From the NCBI GenBank assembly GCA_036346375.1, contig CM070517.1, forward strand, positions 14,115,161 through 14,179,160: a stretch of DNA of 64,000 bases, in the 5' to 3' direction. The notes beneath the pieces are model-generated. The model was given only the letters and a program-made list of their open reading frames with translations, searched no databases and was not told the origin of the DNA. A program made the position numbers and the translations under genes. Positions within the stretch are counted from its first letter, which is position 1. Each line of letters opens with the position of its first letter. Below are positions 54,320-64,000 of this stretch, piece by piece. The DNA comes from Guadua angustifolia. Lineage: Eukaryota; Streptophyta; Magnoliopsida; Poales; Poaceae.

Positions 54320-57300
54320 CACTATACCATGACATATTATTCGCGTCTAACTGTGCGTCGGAAAAGACCCCATATAGCGACGAACGATCCGTCGGTAAAA
54401 AGTATTACCGACCGGATTAGGAGTGTCGGCTAAAGTCCCGTCGAAAAAAGCTTTACCGACGGATCATTTATTACCGACGGACGATTATTAGCCGGCAATA
54501 AGGAATTTTGCCGGTGATATAATTTTACCGACGAACTTCGCTTTGCCGTCCGATTTCAGTTTTTGCCGACGACTTGTGTTTCCCGACTTACAATGTGTCG
54601 GTAATGTCTAATATTGCCGACACACAGTTCGTTGGTATAATCAGTTGCTTCAAAAAAATAGCACAATTCATCCAATGAGACATAACATGATATGATTCAA
54701 GCATCAATTAAACATGATAGGATAATTCAAGCATTCAAAGTAACAACTAACTCTACTAATAATCAAATTTGTCCAAAAGATAGCATATCATCCAAGCGAG
54801 ACAATAACAATTACATATACACCAAAATTATATTACAATAACACCAATATAGCTTATCCTAAAAGATAATAGTTTGTACAAGCATATATATAACACCAAA
54901 AGAGAAGTATGGAGTCTTCACACTCGGCGATTACCTTTGCCCAAGTCATTCGCGGTTTGAGAACAACGCATGGAGAGAGAACCTCGGTTGGCTTTCATTA
55001 GTCAATATCCGAATCGGGTGATTTATGCGGAAGGAGACCGGAGAGGCGAGAGGCAGAGGCGAGATTGCACACGACAAGCAATGAGGGCAAGATTTCCAAA
55101 GTCGTCTTTGGTGACAAGAAGAACACGGAAATACACAACTAAGTTTGATTTGCCATTGCCAACAAAGATTATAGCAGCACCACTAGAACAAGTAAGCACG
55201 AAGAGGACACATGTAATTCCAAGGGCGAGAACCTAAACTTGTTGTCACAAGAAATATTCTTCTCGGTGAAACTTCCTTCAAAAATGAATTATATACTCCG
55301 ATACCCAAGTAAGGATGCAATAGATGTAACAAGCTTGACACGCCCTAGAAATTCAGGTGAAACCAAGCTTATTTGTGCTGAAATTCATCGAAGGTAACAT
55401 ATGAAAATTCAGCCATTTTAAAGAGATGCCAATCACATAAACTTCTAAGGAATGTATGCATAGAGTAATAGCAATTTATGGTAAGTTTTGCCTTATGTAT
55501 TTAGGCTTTTTAAGCATCCAAGTGGATTGACATGATGCATTTGCAATGTATTCCACTAGCAAAAAGAAATTTGAGCTCATAGCATACTTGATTCATCATG
55601 AATATATTAATTCATACGAAATATGATTAATAGGACACTTTGTTGACATTACTAACGGTGACAAGCATGCCAAAAATTTAGTTACTGCAGCCTTTGACAC
55701 ATAATAATCTATATACCCCATGGAAATTCAATTGACTACTAGTAACGATGGTACCTATACCCCATAGAAATTCAATCGACTACTAATGGTGGAACCGGAA
55801 GGCGACTCACAACTCGAAATTCTTGAGTATGGAATTGTAGCACGGCGAGCAATCTCTTCAATTCAAATTGTGGGCTATCAAAGATAAACAAAAGGAAGAT
55901 GCACGTTATGTAGTGAACAGCTAGAATTATAAATTTCTTTTCGCACCTCCAAAATTGTGTTTAGAGGATTTAAAACTAAATCTAACGAGCAGTCGAGCAA
56001 TCAAGAAGACCAAATGAGTCATGGAACATACATAAAGAAAAACATGGCGAGAATCCATTGTGGTGTTGCTTGCCGAGGAATATGAACAAGGTGGGTAAGA
56101 AAATCTTTGGGTTGCTTTCTTTGAAGTCCAAAATTCGCATGATGTGTTATTTAGAGCTCTCAATTAATCTTGAACACGAAAGTGATATAGAATGTTCCCC
56201 AATGGTAGCACTTTGAAGTTCAACTTAAACACAGTAACTCGTGCAGAATGTTGGAACCCAAAACTATGGAACTACATTTGGGAGGATAGTAGTAAGCTAA
56301 ATCTATCAATAATATGGGAAACACTATCAAATTATCAACATCTAAAAGAGAGCATAGGACCAGATTAGGGGTCACACAATGGAAAATTTACATTGCATAA
56401 TCAGATTAGAGGCTACGATCGAAAAATCTTGCATCTTGTTTATGGTTCTCATCCATGTTACTTGCCGAAGAACATCAATGAACACCGCCGCACTTTTGCG
56501 GTAGTTAGTTTTAGTGGGGCCAAGTGGAGAATTGAGGTTAATTTCAGAGTACAAACAATCTATATGTAATTACTAATTACCATTCTATGTAAGGAATCAC
56601 CGATTTGATGGAAAGAACCACAAAGCAAACAACATGATATAGAATTACCTTGGCTAACATTTTAAGCTAAAGGCAGCTATCCTATAATATTGTGATCCTA
56701 TTGCTCGATTTGACTAAGCAACAAAAGCGGTGTTTTGTTTAGATCTAGTTAGCGCCAAAAATCAAAATCAAGCCGTTGTCAACCAAGATTGGCTAATATA
56801 TAACATATTTACAGCAGTTCAAGCCAATGCGATCAAACAGATGAAGTCATCTACAAGGAAAATAAGTGGTACAACAGATTTCCGAGATAAGGTTATTTTA
56901 GAACCTTAGTTTCAGTTTTCTATTTCCAACAACATCGGTTTGCTTATTCCAAAGGACGAATCAGTACTACTCAATAGATCTTAGAACTCGGTGTGGGCGA
57001 GGCTAGGCTAAGCCTACAAAGGAGAAACCTCATCAATGTAGGAACAAGCAACCCATGTTTTATTACTAGTTTAAAAATTTAAAGAAAATTCTATTCCTTT
57101 GCATGAAAAATAAGGTAAGAACCAAGCGCAAGTAATCTTATGCAAAAGGCAAAAAGTGAAAATAGTGGAAATGTCTTTGCTTTAATGTATCTGAAACATG
57201 TATAGTTTTTTCGATAAATAAAAAACAAGATTGAAGCATAGAACATTAAATGGAAATCTAGTCCGTATGTAGTTCTAAGCAAAACTTATAAGGTGTTTTT

Positions 57301-58929
57301 CTTAGCGAGCTTTATCAATGAAACCTTTAGGGATATTTGAGCCATTATGGCCTTACAGATAACCATGTCAATGGTTTCTGCGAGAATAGTCAAGGGGCAT
57401 TAATAAAACAAGGCGCTTCGCATTGAATAGAACTACATATCAATGGTTTATAATTATCTTAAAGAGTAAATTGCGGTTTGCACGGTATTGTCCCCTTGTT
57501 TAACTAATGATTTCTCAACACTAACTAAAGCATTGTGGTCAATATAAATCAACATTTCAATCTTTATGACCAAATAGTATAAGGAAGCATTTAGGAGAAA
57601 TTACAGTTTGCACGGATATTGTGTCCCTTGTTTTACTAATGATTTCTCAACACTAACTAAAGTGATGTGGACAATGTAAATCAAAATTTCTATCTTTCGA
57701 CCGGATAGTATAAGAAAGCATTTTGAAACACCGAAGGGAACATTACAACATTAGAAAATACCAATCTCCCATCAATGAATTCTATATCCATTGTTTGGAT
57801 TATAACGAATCGATGATGCTACATTGGTGTAATTCCATGGCCCTCCTAAAGAACCATCCATAAAAGGCCTTGTTGTTCAGAGCATTCAATCTGAATACAA
57901 TTTTTGCATTGCGATTTCCGGCATCGATTCTCATAACCCAAATAGTTCGAGTGAAATGTTAACTTTCGCTTTGGAAACAAAATTTATCTGGATTTTTGAA
58001 AAAATAACTTCAAAGAATCACATATACCTTCGTTGGAGTCTTTGTTGGTCGGTGATGGCGTTGAGGATCGCTTTCGCCGATGAGGTCGTGGATGTTGTCG
58101 ACTCCTCTCGCCGTAGAAGTTCAAATCGGCTCCAGATCGGAGCGGGAGGAGTCCTCGCCCATTCTGCGTCTCTGTCATCGCCGTTCTTCTTCTTTGGTGA
58201 AGTCGTCGATGGGATCTCGTCGCCGCCGTCGCTCCGTGATCTCCTCGGCGTGGAGGTCGGCGCCACGGTGAAAGCGAGCCTTGAGGAGGAGGAGGCGGCG
58301 GTGGAAGAGATGGGGAGGTGGATCTTGCGACGGAGAGGCCGGGAGGAGGCGGCGGAGAGGATGGGGAGGAGGAGGCGCGGGCGGTGGAAGCACGGAGGCG
58401 GAGAGGACGGCCTGGAGGAGGAGGCGGGCGAGGAGGGCAGCCTTGAGGAGGAGGAGGCGGAGAGGACGGCCTTGAGGAGGAGGCGGGCGGAGAGGCCGGG
58501 AGGAGGAGGCGGGCGGAGAGGGAGAGGAGGAGGCGGAGAGGATTAGGGTTTTGGCGCGAGGAGGAGGCGGGCGCACCTATCGATTTAGCGTCTTGGAGAA
58601 AAAGTGTCTGCCGGCGGAGGGGAGATTTAGGGTTTTGGCGCTAATTTTTTCACTTGGCCGCCCGCGCTCGCTAAAAGAATTACCGACTAACCTTAGGACG
58701 GGAAAACTTCGTACATTTTTGCCGACTGACTGTAAGACAGGAAAAATTGAGTTTTACAACGGACGGTCCGTCGCTAATAATAAGTATTATTACCGACTGA
58801 CTAACTGACACTGTAGAGATAATTCTCGACTGGTCATCATTCGCAAACTTTTGCCGACTTCTTTTCCGTTGGCATTTACCTACTATTGCCGTCGGACGTC
58901 CGACGCTAATAGTGTGCTGTGGTATAGTG
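54320..58929. mobile_element. Complete non-autonomous CACTA transposon, 4610 bp
   Basis: The termini are CACTATACCATGACATATTA and the complement of CACTATACCACAGCACACTA, flanked by 3-bp duplications GCA (54317-54319 and 58930-58932) inside the copia integrase. Both subterminal regions carry TTACCGACGG / CCGTCGGTAA-type words in both orientations (54385-54620 and 58680-58900). The interior (54650-57950) is AT-rich without any TNP2-like sequence. A GC-rich block at 58020-58640 has overlapping open frames. It must have moved with transposase from another element. Confidence 0.93.
57956..58546 (+). other. GC-rich open frame inside the CACTA element (196 codons)
   Basis: The first 85 residues look non-repetitive (MALRIAFADEVVDVVDSSRR, FFFFGEVVDGISSPPSLRDL). 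From about residue 110 the product is an Arg/Glu/Gly low-complexity run from GAGGAGGAGGCGG repeats, open in several frames on both strands. No transposase motif is present. It may be a captured 5' exon fragment or simply composition-driven; I do not call it a gene. Confidence 0.3.
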
Positions 58930-59640
58930 GCATTCCCGGCGGTGTAAGCTGTGGAATAATTCCACATTGCTTTAGATGATCATCAAACTCTTGGCTCAAA
59001 TATTCTTCTCCACGATCCGATCGTAAACTTTTGATTGTCTTGCCAAGCTGATTTTGTACCTCATTTTGAAATTTCTTGAACTTTTCAAAGGATTCAGACT
59101 TGTGCCTCATTAAGTAGATGTAACCGTATATACTAAAGTCATCGATAAAAGTTATGAAATACTGAAAACCACCTGTAGCCGTTGTGCTCATCGGTCCACA
59201 TACATCCATATGTACAATGGCCAAAAAGTCACTCGCCCACTCGCCTATACCAGTGAAAGGCGTCTTAGTCATCTTGCTAAGTAAACAAGACTCGCACGTT
59301 TCAAATAATTCAAAATCAAATGAATCTAAAAGACCATCCTTGTGGAGCTTCATTACGCATTTCTCATTTATATGACCTAAGTGACAATGCCAAATGTAAG
59401 TAGGATTCAAATCATTAGGCTGAAGCCTCTTATCATTTATGTTATAGATCAGTACGTGATCAGGTTCCAAAATGTATATACCATTAACTACTGGACAACT
59501 ACCATAGAACATATCACTTTTATAAATAGAACAACAATTGTTCTTACCAACAAATTGATCGCCCTCTGCCTCCAAGCATGAAGCATAAATAATGTTTCTA
59601 CTCAAAGTTAGAACATAATAACAATTATTTAGTTCCAAAA
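58930..59640 (-). pseudogene. Copia GAG-pre-integrase and integrase core
   Basis: Open from about 59638 to the CACTA junction: YIWHCHLGHINEKCVMKLHK, CESCLLSKMTKTPFTG (zinc-binding His and Cys pairs), VHMDVCGPMSTTATGG and YFITFIDDFSIYGYIYL with the first catalytic Asp, then SLRSDRGEEYLSQEF with the second Asp, and PQLTPPGMP at the CACTA insertion. The third catalytic acidic residue would lie just beyond the insertion, where the sequence reads VSEWWN. Confidence 0.87.
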
Positions 59641-59879
59641 CTAGTCATGAAGGCAAAGATAATGGATAAGTGCCAACAGTCAATCCAGCAACTCTTGCTT
59701 TATTGCCAACACAAAGCTCTACTTTGTCTCTTGCATAACTTCTACTCTTTATTAGTCCCTACATTGAGTTGCAAATATGAGCAATTGATCCGGTATCAAA
59801 TACCCAAGAACTAATATGAGAAATAGCAATATTGATCTCTATAACATTAATACCTAAAGTGGAAGTCTTACTTCCTTTC

Positions 59880-60674
59880 TTCTTGTCTACCAGGTACTTT
59901 GTACAATTCCTTTTCTAGTGCCCTATCCTCTTGTAGTAAAAGCAAACAACATCGGGTGTAGGTCCAGCCTTTTGCTTCTAAAGCTTGGACTTGTTGCTCA
60001 AGATCTCATCTTGAGACTTACCTATACCCTTATCCTGACCACTAGTCTTAGAGAACTTCTTCTTGAACTTAGTAGTCTTTTGAACCATCATCACATGACT
60101 AGAGCTTTTCTTAATGTTCTCCTCGGCTGACTTGAGCATCCCATGCAGATCGGTCAAGCTCTTCTCCATGCCATTCATACGAAAGTTCAAAATGAATGGC
60201 ACATAGCTCTGAGGGAGCGATTGGAGAACCAAATTAGTGGCCAACTTTAGACCAAGGGGAAAACCAAGCTTTCCCAAGCTCTCAACGTAACCAATCATTT
60301 TGATTACATGAGGGCTGATCGGACTCCCTTCAGCTAGCCTACACACAAACAAGGACTTCGTGGTGTTGTACCTCTCAGCCCTAGCTTGGTTCTCAAACAT
60401 GTCTTTCAAACCCAAAATCATATTATAGACAAGTATGAGACAGCTAACATCAACAACGTTAGTACAATGCTTTTCATACTCATTCTTTTCAACTCGAGTG
60501 GCATCTCAGCAGGTTCATCAGGGTAGGGTTTCTCTAGAACATATTCCTTTTTTCTTGTTTGAGAATGATTCTTAGATTGCAATACCAATCAATCAGGTTT
60601 GTTCCATTCAGTTTATCTTTTTCAAGAATCGAACGCAAGCTAAAACTAGGTGCGGAGGAAGTAGTAGGTGCCAT
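59880..60674 (-). pseudogene. Copia gag with zinc knuckle (Angela/BARE-like)
   Basis: It starts at ATG 60674 with MAPTTSSAPSFSLRSILEKD and KLNGTNLIDWYCNLRIILKQ, then stops and a frame change. From 60421 it is open with ENQARAERYNTTKSLFVCRL, AEGSPISPHVIKMIGYVESL and MNGMEKSLTDLHGMLKSAEE. Near 59940 a CCHC zinc knuckle is recognisable (CFYYKRIGH, stop, KRNC), with the aromatic position after His turned into a stop. Order and motifs are those of the Tork/Angela gag. Confidence 0.87.
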
Positions 60675-61352
60675 TTAATCTACATCATAAATATGCAGCA
60701 GATAAGCACTATGTTTATGCATAATCTTCTACTAAACAATTTAATAAAAGATGTCCCCACTATATGAAACCATGTTCCCTCTAATAACATATAGTGAGTC
60801 AAGATCCAAATTTCTTTAAGTCCTAGTGAGCTTTGGCATCATTGTTGGAAAACCTAATGTCATTCTGTAAGCAACACCTTGCTAATTACATCTCATGTAA
60901 TTCTTCTTGGTTGAGTGACATCACATGTCATTGTCTCCACACTATGCCCCTAGGTCCAAAACCATTTTGATAGCCTAGTTAAGTTAAACCAATGTTCGCA
61001 TGTACATGTCTGACACATCCCCTACCATGTCAAGATAAGTAACTGCACTCTGCTTTAGCAGACTCACTAGTAAACGATCAAGACTCGATAGTTGAAACAA
61101 TTTGGCAAGGCATCAAATTAACTTAATTTTCTTTAAGGGATACTACTCTAACATGATCGAATTATCTAATAAAATCATATGTAAAGTAGTGTAACAAAAA
61201 AATAAATCATAGATAATCACATTAAGCTATGAAATAGCATGGCCCTTGACATAGCAATCTCCATTACCACGCCACTTGTTCACCGAGCCATCATGCTAGA
61301 GATCTGCATTCTATCTAGCTATTACTCCTAGGAGCTATTAATGAATTACATT
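60675..61352 (-). other. Untranslated leader of the Angela/BARE-like element
   Basis: The stretch between the gag start and the gypsy LTR at 61353. No LTR match and no clear primer-binding site were found, so the 5' LTR was lost when or before the neighbouring element arrived. Confidence 0.5.
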
Positions 61353-64000
61353 TGTCGGTGTTTCGTATGACCGGCAATGAATTTGTAAGTATAGGGGGTC
61401 GCGCGTCCCCTCTCCTCGAATGGTTAGACCAAAGAAGTCCTGGATTTATACTGGTTCGGGCTGAATGTCCCTACTTCCAGTTCGTGGTGGCGATTTGAAT
61501 TGCCCTGAGTTCGGGGAGCAAATTGAGGTTACAAATAGAGGCTAAGGACATGCCCTTAACACTCGCTCGGGGAGAAGAAAACGGGAGGGCTTTCCTAAAC
61601 CTGGCGCCGACCCAGGTCGGAGAAACCCTGAGCGGTCTAAGGGGAGGTGTCGGTTAGCGAACTCACGTTGGTGCTTGTAAAGGAAAGAAAATCTATCCCC
61701 CCTCCAAGGGCCCTGCCTCCCTTTATATAGGCCGAGGGGGCAGGTTACACGAGGATTTGAAAAGAGAGGTAGGGGAATGCTACGTCCGGGCGTCCTAGTC
61801 TTCGGTCATGATGTCGGGCGGGCTCTTCATCCAGGCGACACAGTCTTCGGTCATGATGGTGTGAGCTCAGCGCATTCCATACGGGGTGGGTAGACACAAC
61901 GGGCGGTGCCCTTTTCGGAGGGCGCACACCTGCTCTTTGAGCGCCTGTCAGATGCTAACGTCTCGAAAAGACGGGTGCTTTAGCTGAGGCCGCCCTCTGG
62001 TTGCCTCGGGAAGGAAGCGTCCGCCCCAATGTTATTCGTCCGTCAGCGGTGACCCGCTCGGCGTGGAGCTGGCGGCGTGGCGAGACTACGGGGCCGAGAC
62101 TTGCGGGGACTCTGGTTGGGGTCCTGGTCGGAGCCTGTGATGGTACTTGATGCGGGGTCGGGTCGGAGGAGGTGCCTGCGGAACCGTCGGACCTGGGTCG
62201 GTCGGGGCCGGCGGGAGCGTCCGATCCGAAGTTCGGCCGGAGTAATCAAGGCGGGTGACCCTTTGGGGTCTAGGGAGGCCCTTGATGAGGATGTGGTCCG
62301 GTGTGGCCCATTTGGTATTATATTCAATCTCGGCGATGACCCCCTTTCAGTGAGGGACGAGGGCCGTGTCGGTTTTCCTCCGGGGTTCTGTTATTTGTTG
62401 TCGGCCGAACTCCGAGGCTGGATAACTCGGAGAAATACGATCTTGAAATAGATGTATACTTTACTGTGGGGTACCCTTGGTATGGGTATCCGTCAGTAGC
62501 CCCCAAGGCCATCCTGAAACGCAAGCGTTCCTGGAGGGACCTTCCATTTTCGTCTAGTATGGTCTTCTCGAGGGCGCGACGCGGTGCGAAGAGGGAACAG
62601 GTCTTCCTGGAGAAGGACGTCCTGCTCGACCGAGTCCAACCAACTGTCGGTGTTTATTTGAGTGCTTGTGGCCTTCCGGTGGTGTAACCCCGAGCCCCGA
62701 AAGCGGTCGGAGAGCTAGTCGAGGGGTTACACAGGCCAAAATGAATCCGACAGACTCGACCGGAGGGCCCTAATGCGTGACCATGTCGGTTGGCACAAGT
62801 GCCTTACGCAGGCCGCTTGTTTCTCGTCGAAGCTAGACGCGGCCGTGGGCGGTAGGGAGGTCTGGATGCCTTCGCGTGAGGTTCCGGTTCCCGAGTGTTT
62901 GTTTAACGTCGTAGCTAGACGCGGCCGTAATCGGCAGGGAGGTCCGGATGCCTTCGCGAGAGGTTCCGGTTCCCGAGTGCTTGTTTAACGTCGTAGCTAG
63001 ACGCGGCCGTGGGCGGCAGGGAGGTCCGGATGCCTTCGCGTGAGGTTGCGGTTCCCGAGTGCTTGTTTAACATCGTAGCTAGACGCGGCCGTGGGCGGCA
63101 GGGAGGTCCGGATGCCTTCGCGTGAGGTTCCAGTTCCCGAGTGCTTGTTTAACGTCGTAGCTAGACGCGTTAGACGTGCTGGTTTAACACCGGAGCTAGG
63201 CGGAGGGCGTCCATCTCGAGTCCTCGTCGGGCGAGGCAATCTGCGAGAGGAGAGGCCGCTGTCGATCCCACGTATCGCCCGTCCGCGGTGTGGGACTGGA
63301 GGGTGGCGGAGCGTGTTTGCCTCGTCGGCGAACACCGTGCTCGTGGAGCTGCAAACGGGTTATCCGAGTGGGCCCTGGAGATCGAGCGACCTCCGAGCGG
63401 ACGATCCCTACATCGGGTGTCCGACCCGCTGGTGGCGACCCATAAAAAACCTTTCTTTACTCAATCCCGTACCGGACCCCGAGCCGTTCGTAACTCAGGG
63501 CGCAGCTGGCTGCTGCTCTTTCGGGGGGCCCCGTGGGAGAGTTTGAAGTATGGTCTCGGACACGAGCTAAGGCGATTGGGTCGTCCGCCGACCCAACTAA
63601 AGACCCACCGAGGGTTCGCCTTGAACTCGCCCCTCGCTCGTTTTGCCTGTCGGGGTCGGCTAGAGATCCACTTGGTGGATCCTTAGCCTTTGGAGCCCAT
63701 AACCAGGTATTATTCGTATGGCATTCGAGCCTTTCTCGCCACCCCGAGGCCATTACGGCTTGGTGGGCTTTTCGTACCTGCTTCGGGTCGGTTTGAGCTG
63801 ATCCGGAGGCAGTGATCTAGGGTCGGGGGTGTTTAGCGGGCGACACCAGACGTCCTACAAGCATTTAATGTCTTGTGGGAATTTAAATACGAAACGAAAT
63901 TATCGGGGGGCGGCACGTCTTACCGGTAGCTTGTCGTGGCGTTTGCAACGGGACGCGTGATGCTTTGATTGGCAAGCGATCGATCGATGTGTATCCAGTC
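61353..64000. mobile_element. Gypsy-type LTR, starts TGTCGGTGTTTCG, runs off the window
   Basis: TGTCGGTGTTTCGTATGACC followed by GTAAGTATAGGGG is a start seen in large grass gypsy LTRs. A TATA box on the plus strand (CTTTATATAGG, 61721) supports plus orientation. The rest is GC-rich with an 82-bp tandem array and the 'AGCCCCCAAGGCC'-type phrase at 62498. No gag or pol and no second LTR are in the window, so full length and strand are uncertain. Short open frames inside are not considered genes. Confidence 0.6.
62831..63172. repeat. 82-bp tandem repeat, four units plus a partial
   Basis: AGCTAGACGCGGCCGT starts at 62831, 62913, 62995 and 63077, and AGCTAGACGCG again at 63159, exactly 82 bp apart. 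Units differ at a few positions. There are no unique spacers between units, so this is not a CRISPR-like array. Confidence 0.95.

Larger units (their letters stand above)
50406..61352 (-). mobile_element. Angela/BARE-like copia retrotransposon, decayed, split by CACTA
   Basis: On the minus strand the order is gag (from 60674), protease/integrase, [CACTA insertion 58929-54320], rest of integrase, RT, RNase H, polypurine tract, 3' LTR (52096-50406). The LTR start TGTTGGTGATATACCC, with GAGGCAATCATAG after it, and the gag start are of the Angela/BARE type (Tork lineage). The 5' LTR is absent: another LTR begins at 61353 beyond the leader. Many stops and frameshifts show that it is old. Confidence 0.85.

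Noticed and set aside
58281..58576. Arg- and Pro-rich open frames on both strands near the CACTA right end
   Set aside because: GAGGAGGAGGCGG repeats keep several frames open at once. There is no domain and no support for translation.
62831..63172. CRISPR-like periodic repeat
   Set aside because: The units are contiguous with no unique spacers, and the window is plant DNA. It is a simple tandem array.

Overview
The window is nuclear DNA of a flowering plant, almost certainly a grass. The evidence is the dense nesting of LTR retrotransposons, CACTA, hAT and Mutator-like elements, very GC-rich first exons, an Angela/BARE-like copia element, and intron-containing genes of plant-only type. No prokaryotic operon, tRNA, rRNA or CRISPR array was seen. 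Most of the 64 kb is transposon sequence. Host genes occupy only about 21-41 kb.

Layout. 1-0.7 kb: 5' end of a copia element on the minus strand (open gag, primer-binding site, LTR). 1.1-2.0 kb: an AT-rich degenerate tandem array. 2.7-7.3 kb: a decayed gypsy element, minus strand. 7.5-17.5 kb: a 10-kb LARD-like non-autonomous retrotransposon with 3.24-kb LTRs and a non-coding interior. 18.0-19.1 kb: another LTR of the decayed gypsy family. 19.5-20.0 kb: a tandemly repeated MITE-like element. 21.3-27.1 kb: the one apparently intact large host gene, a two-exon GH17 beta-1,3-glucanase with a C-terminal X8/CBM43 domain. Its 4.3-kb intron holds two nested hAT elements, each with a perfect 8-bp target-site duplication. 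27.4-27.9 kb: a small two-exon gene for a secreted eight-cysteine peptide on the minus strand, convergent with the glucanase.

28.9-37.3 kb: a near-identical second copy of the glucanase 3' half plus the cysteine-rich-peptide gene. It is 5'-truncated against a CACTA end and split by a very young 5.27-kb copia element (LTRs differ at one base). 37.6-40.5 kb: a pseudogene of a plant USE1-type SNARE with a 1.45-kb solo LTR in its last coding exon. 40.6-45.6 kb: CACTA remains, with subterminal repeats and a broken TNP2 transposase. 48.6-49.4 kb: a broken MULE transposase. 50.4-61.35 kb: an Angela/BARE-like copia element on the minus strand, split by a complete 4.61-kb CACTA element with GCA target duplications. 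61.35 kb to the end: a gypsy-type LTR with an internal 82-bp tandem repeat.

No operon-like cooperation is expected. The coherent host unit is the glucanase and its convergent peptide neighbour, which were duplicated together; only the peptide gene stayed structurally complete in the second copy. All boundaries and identities come from reading the sequence by eye. No alignment or database search was run.
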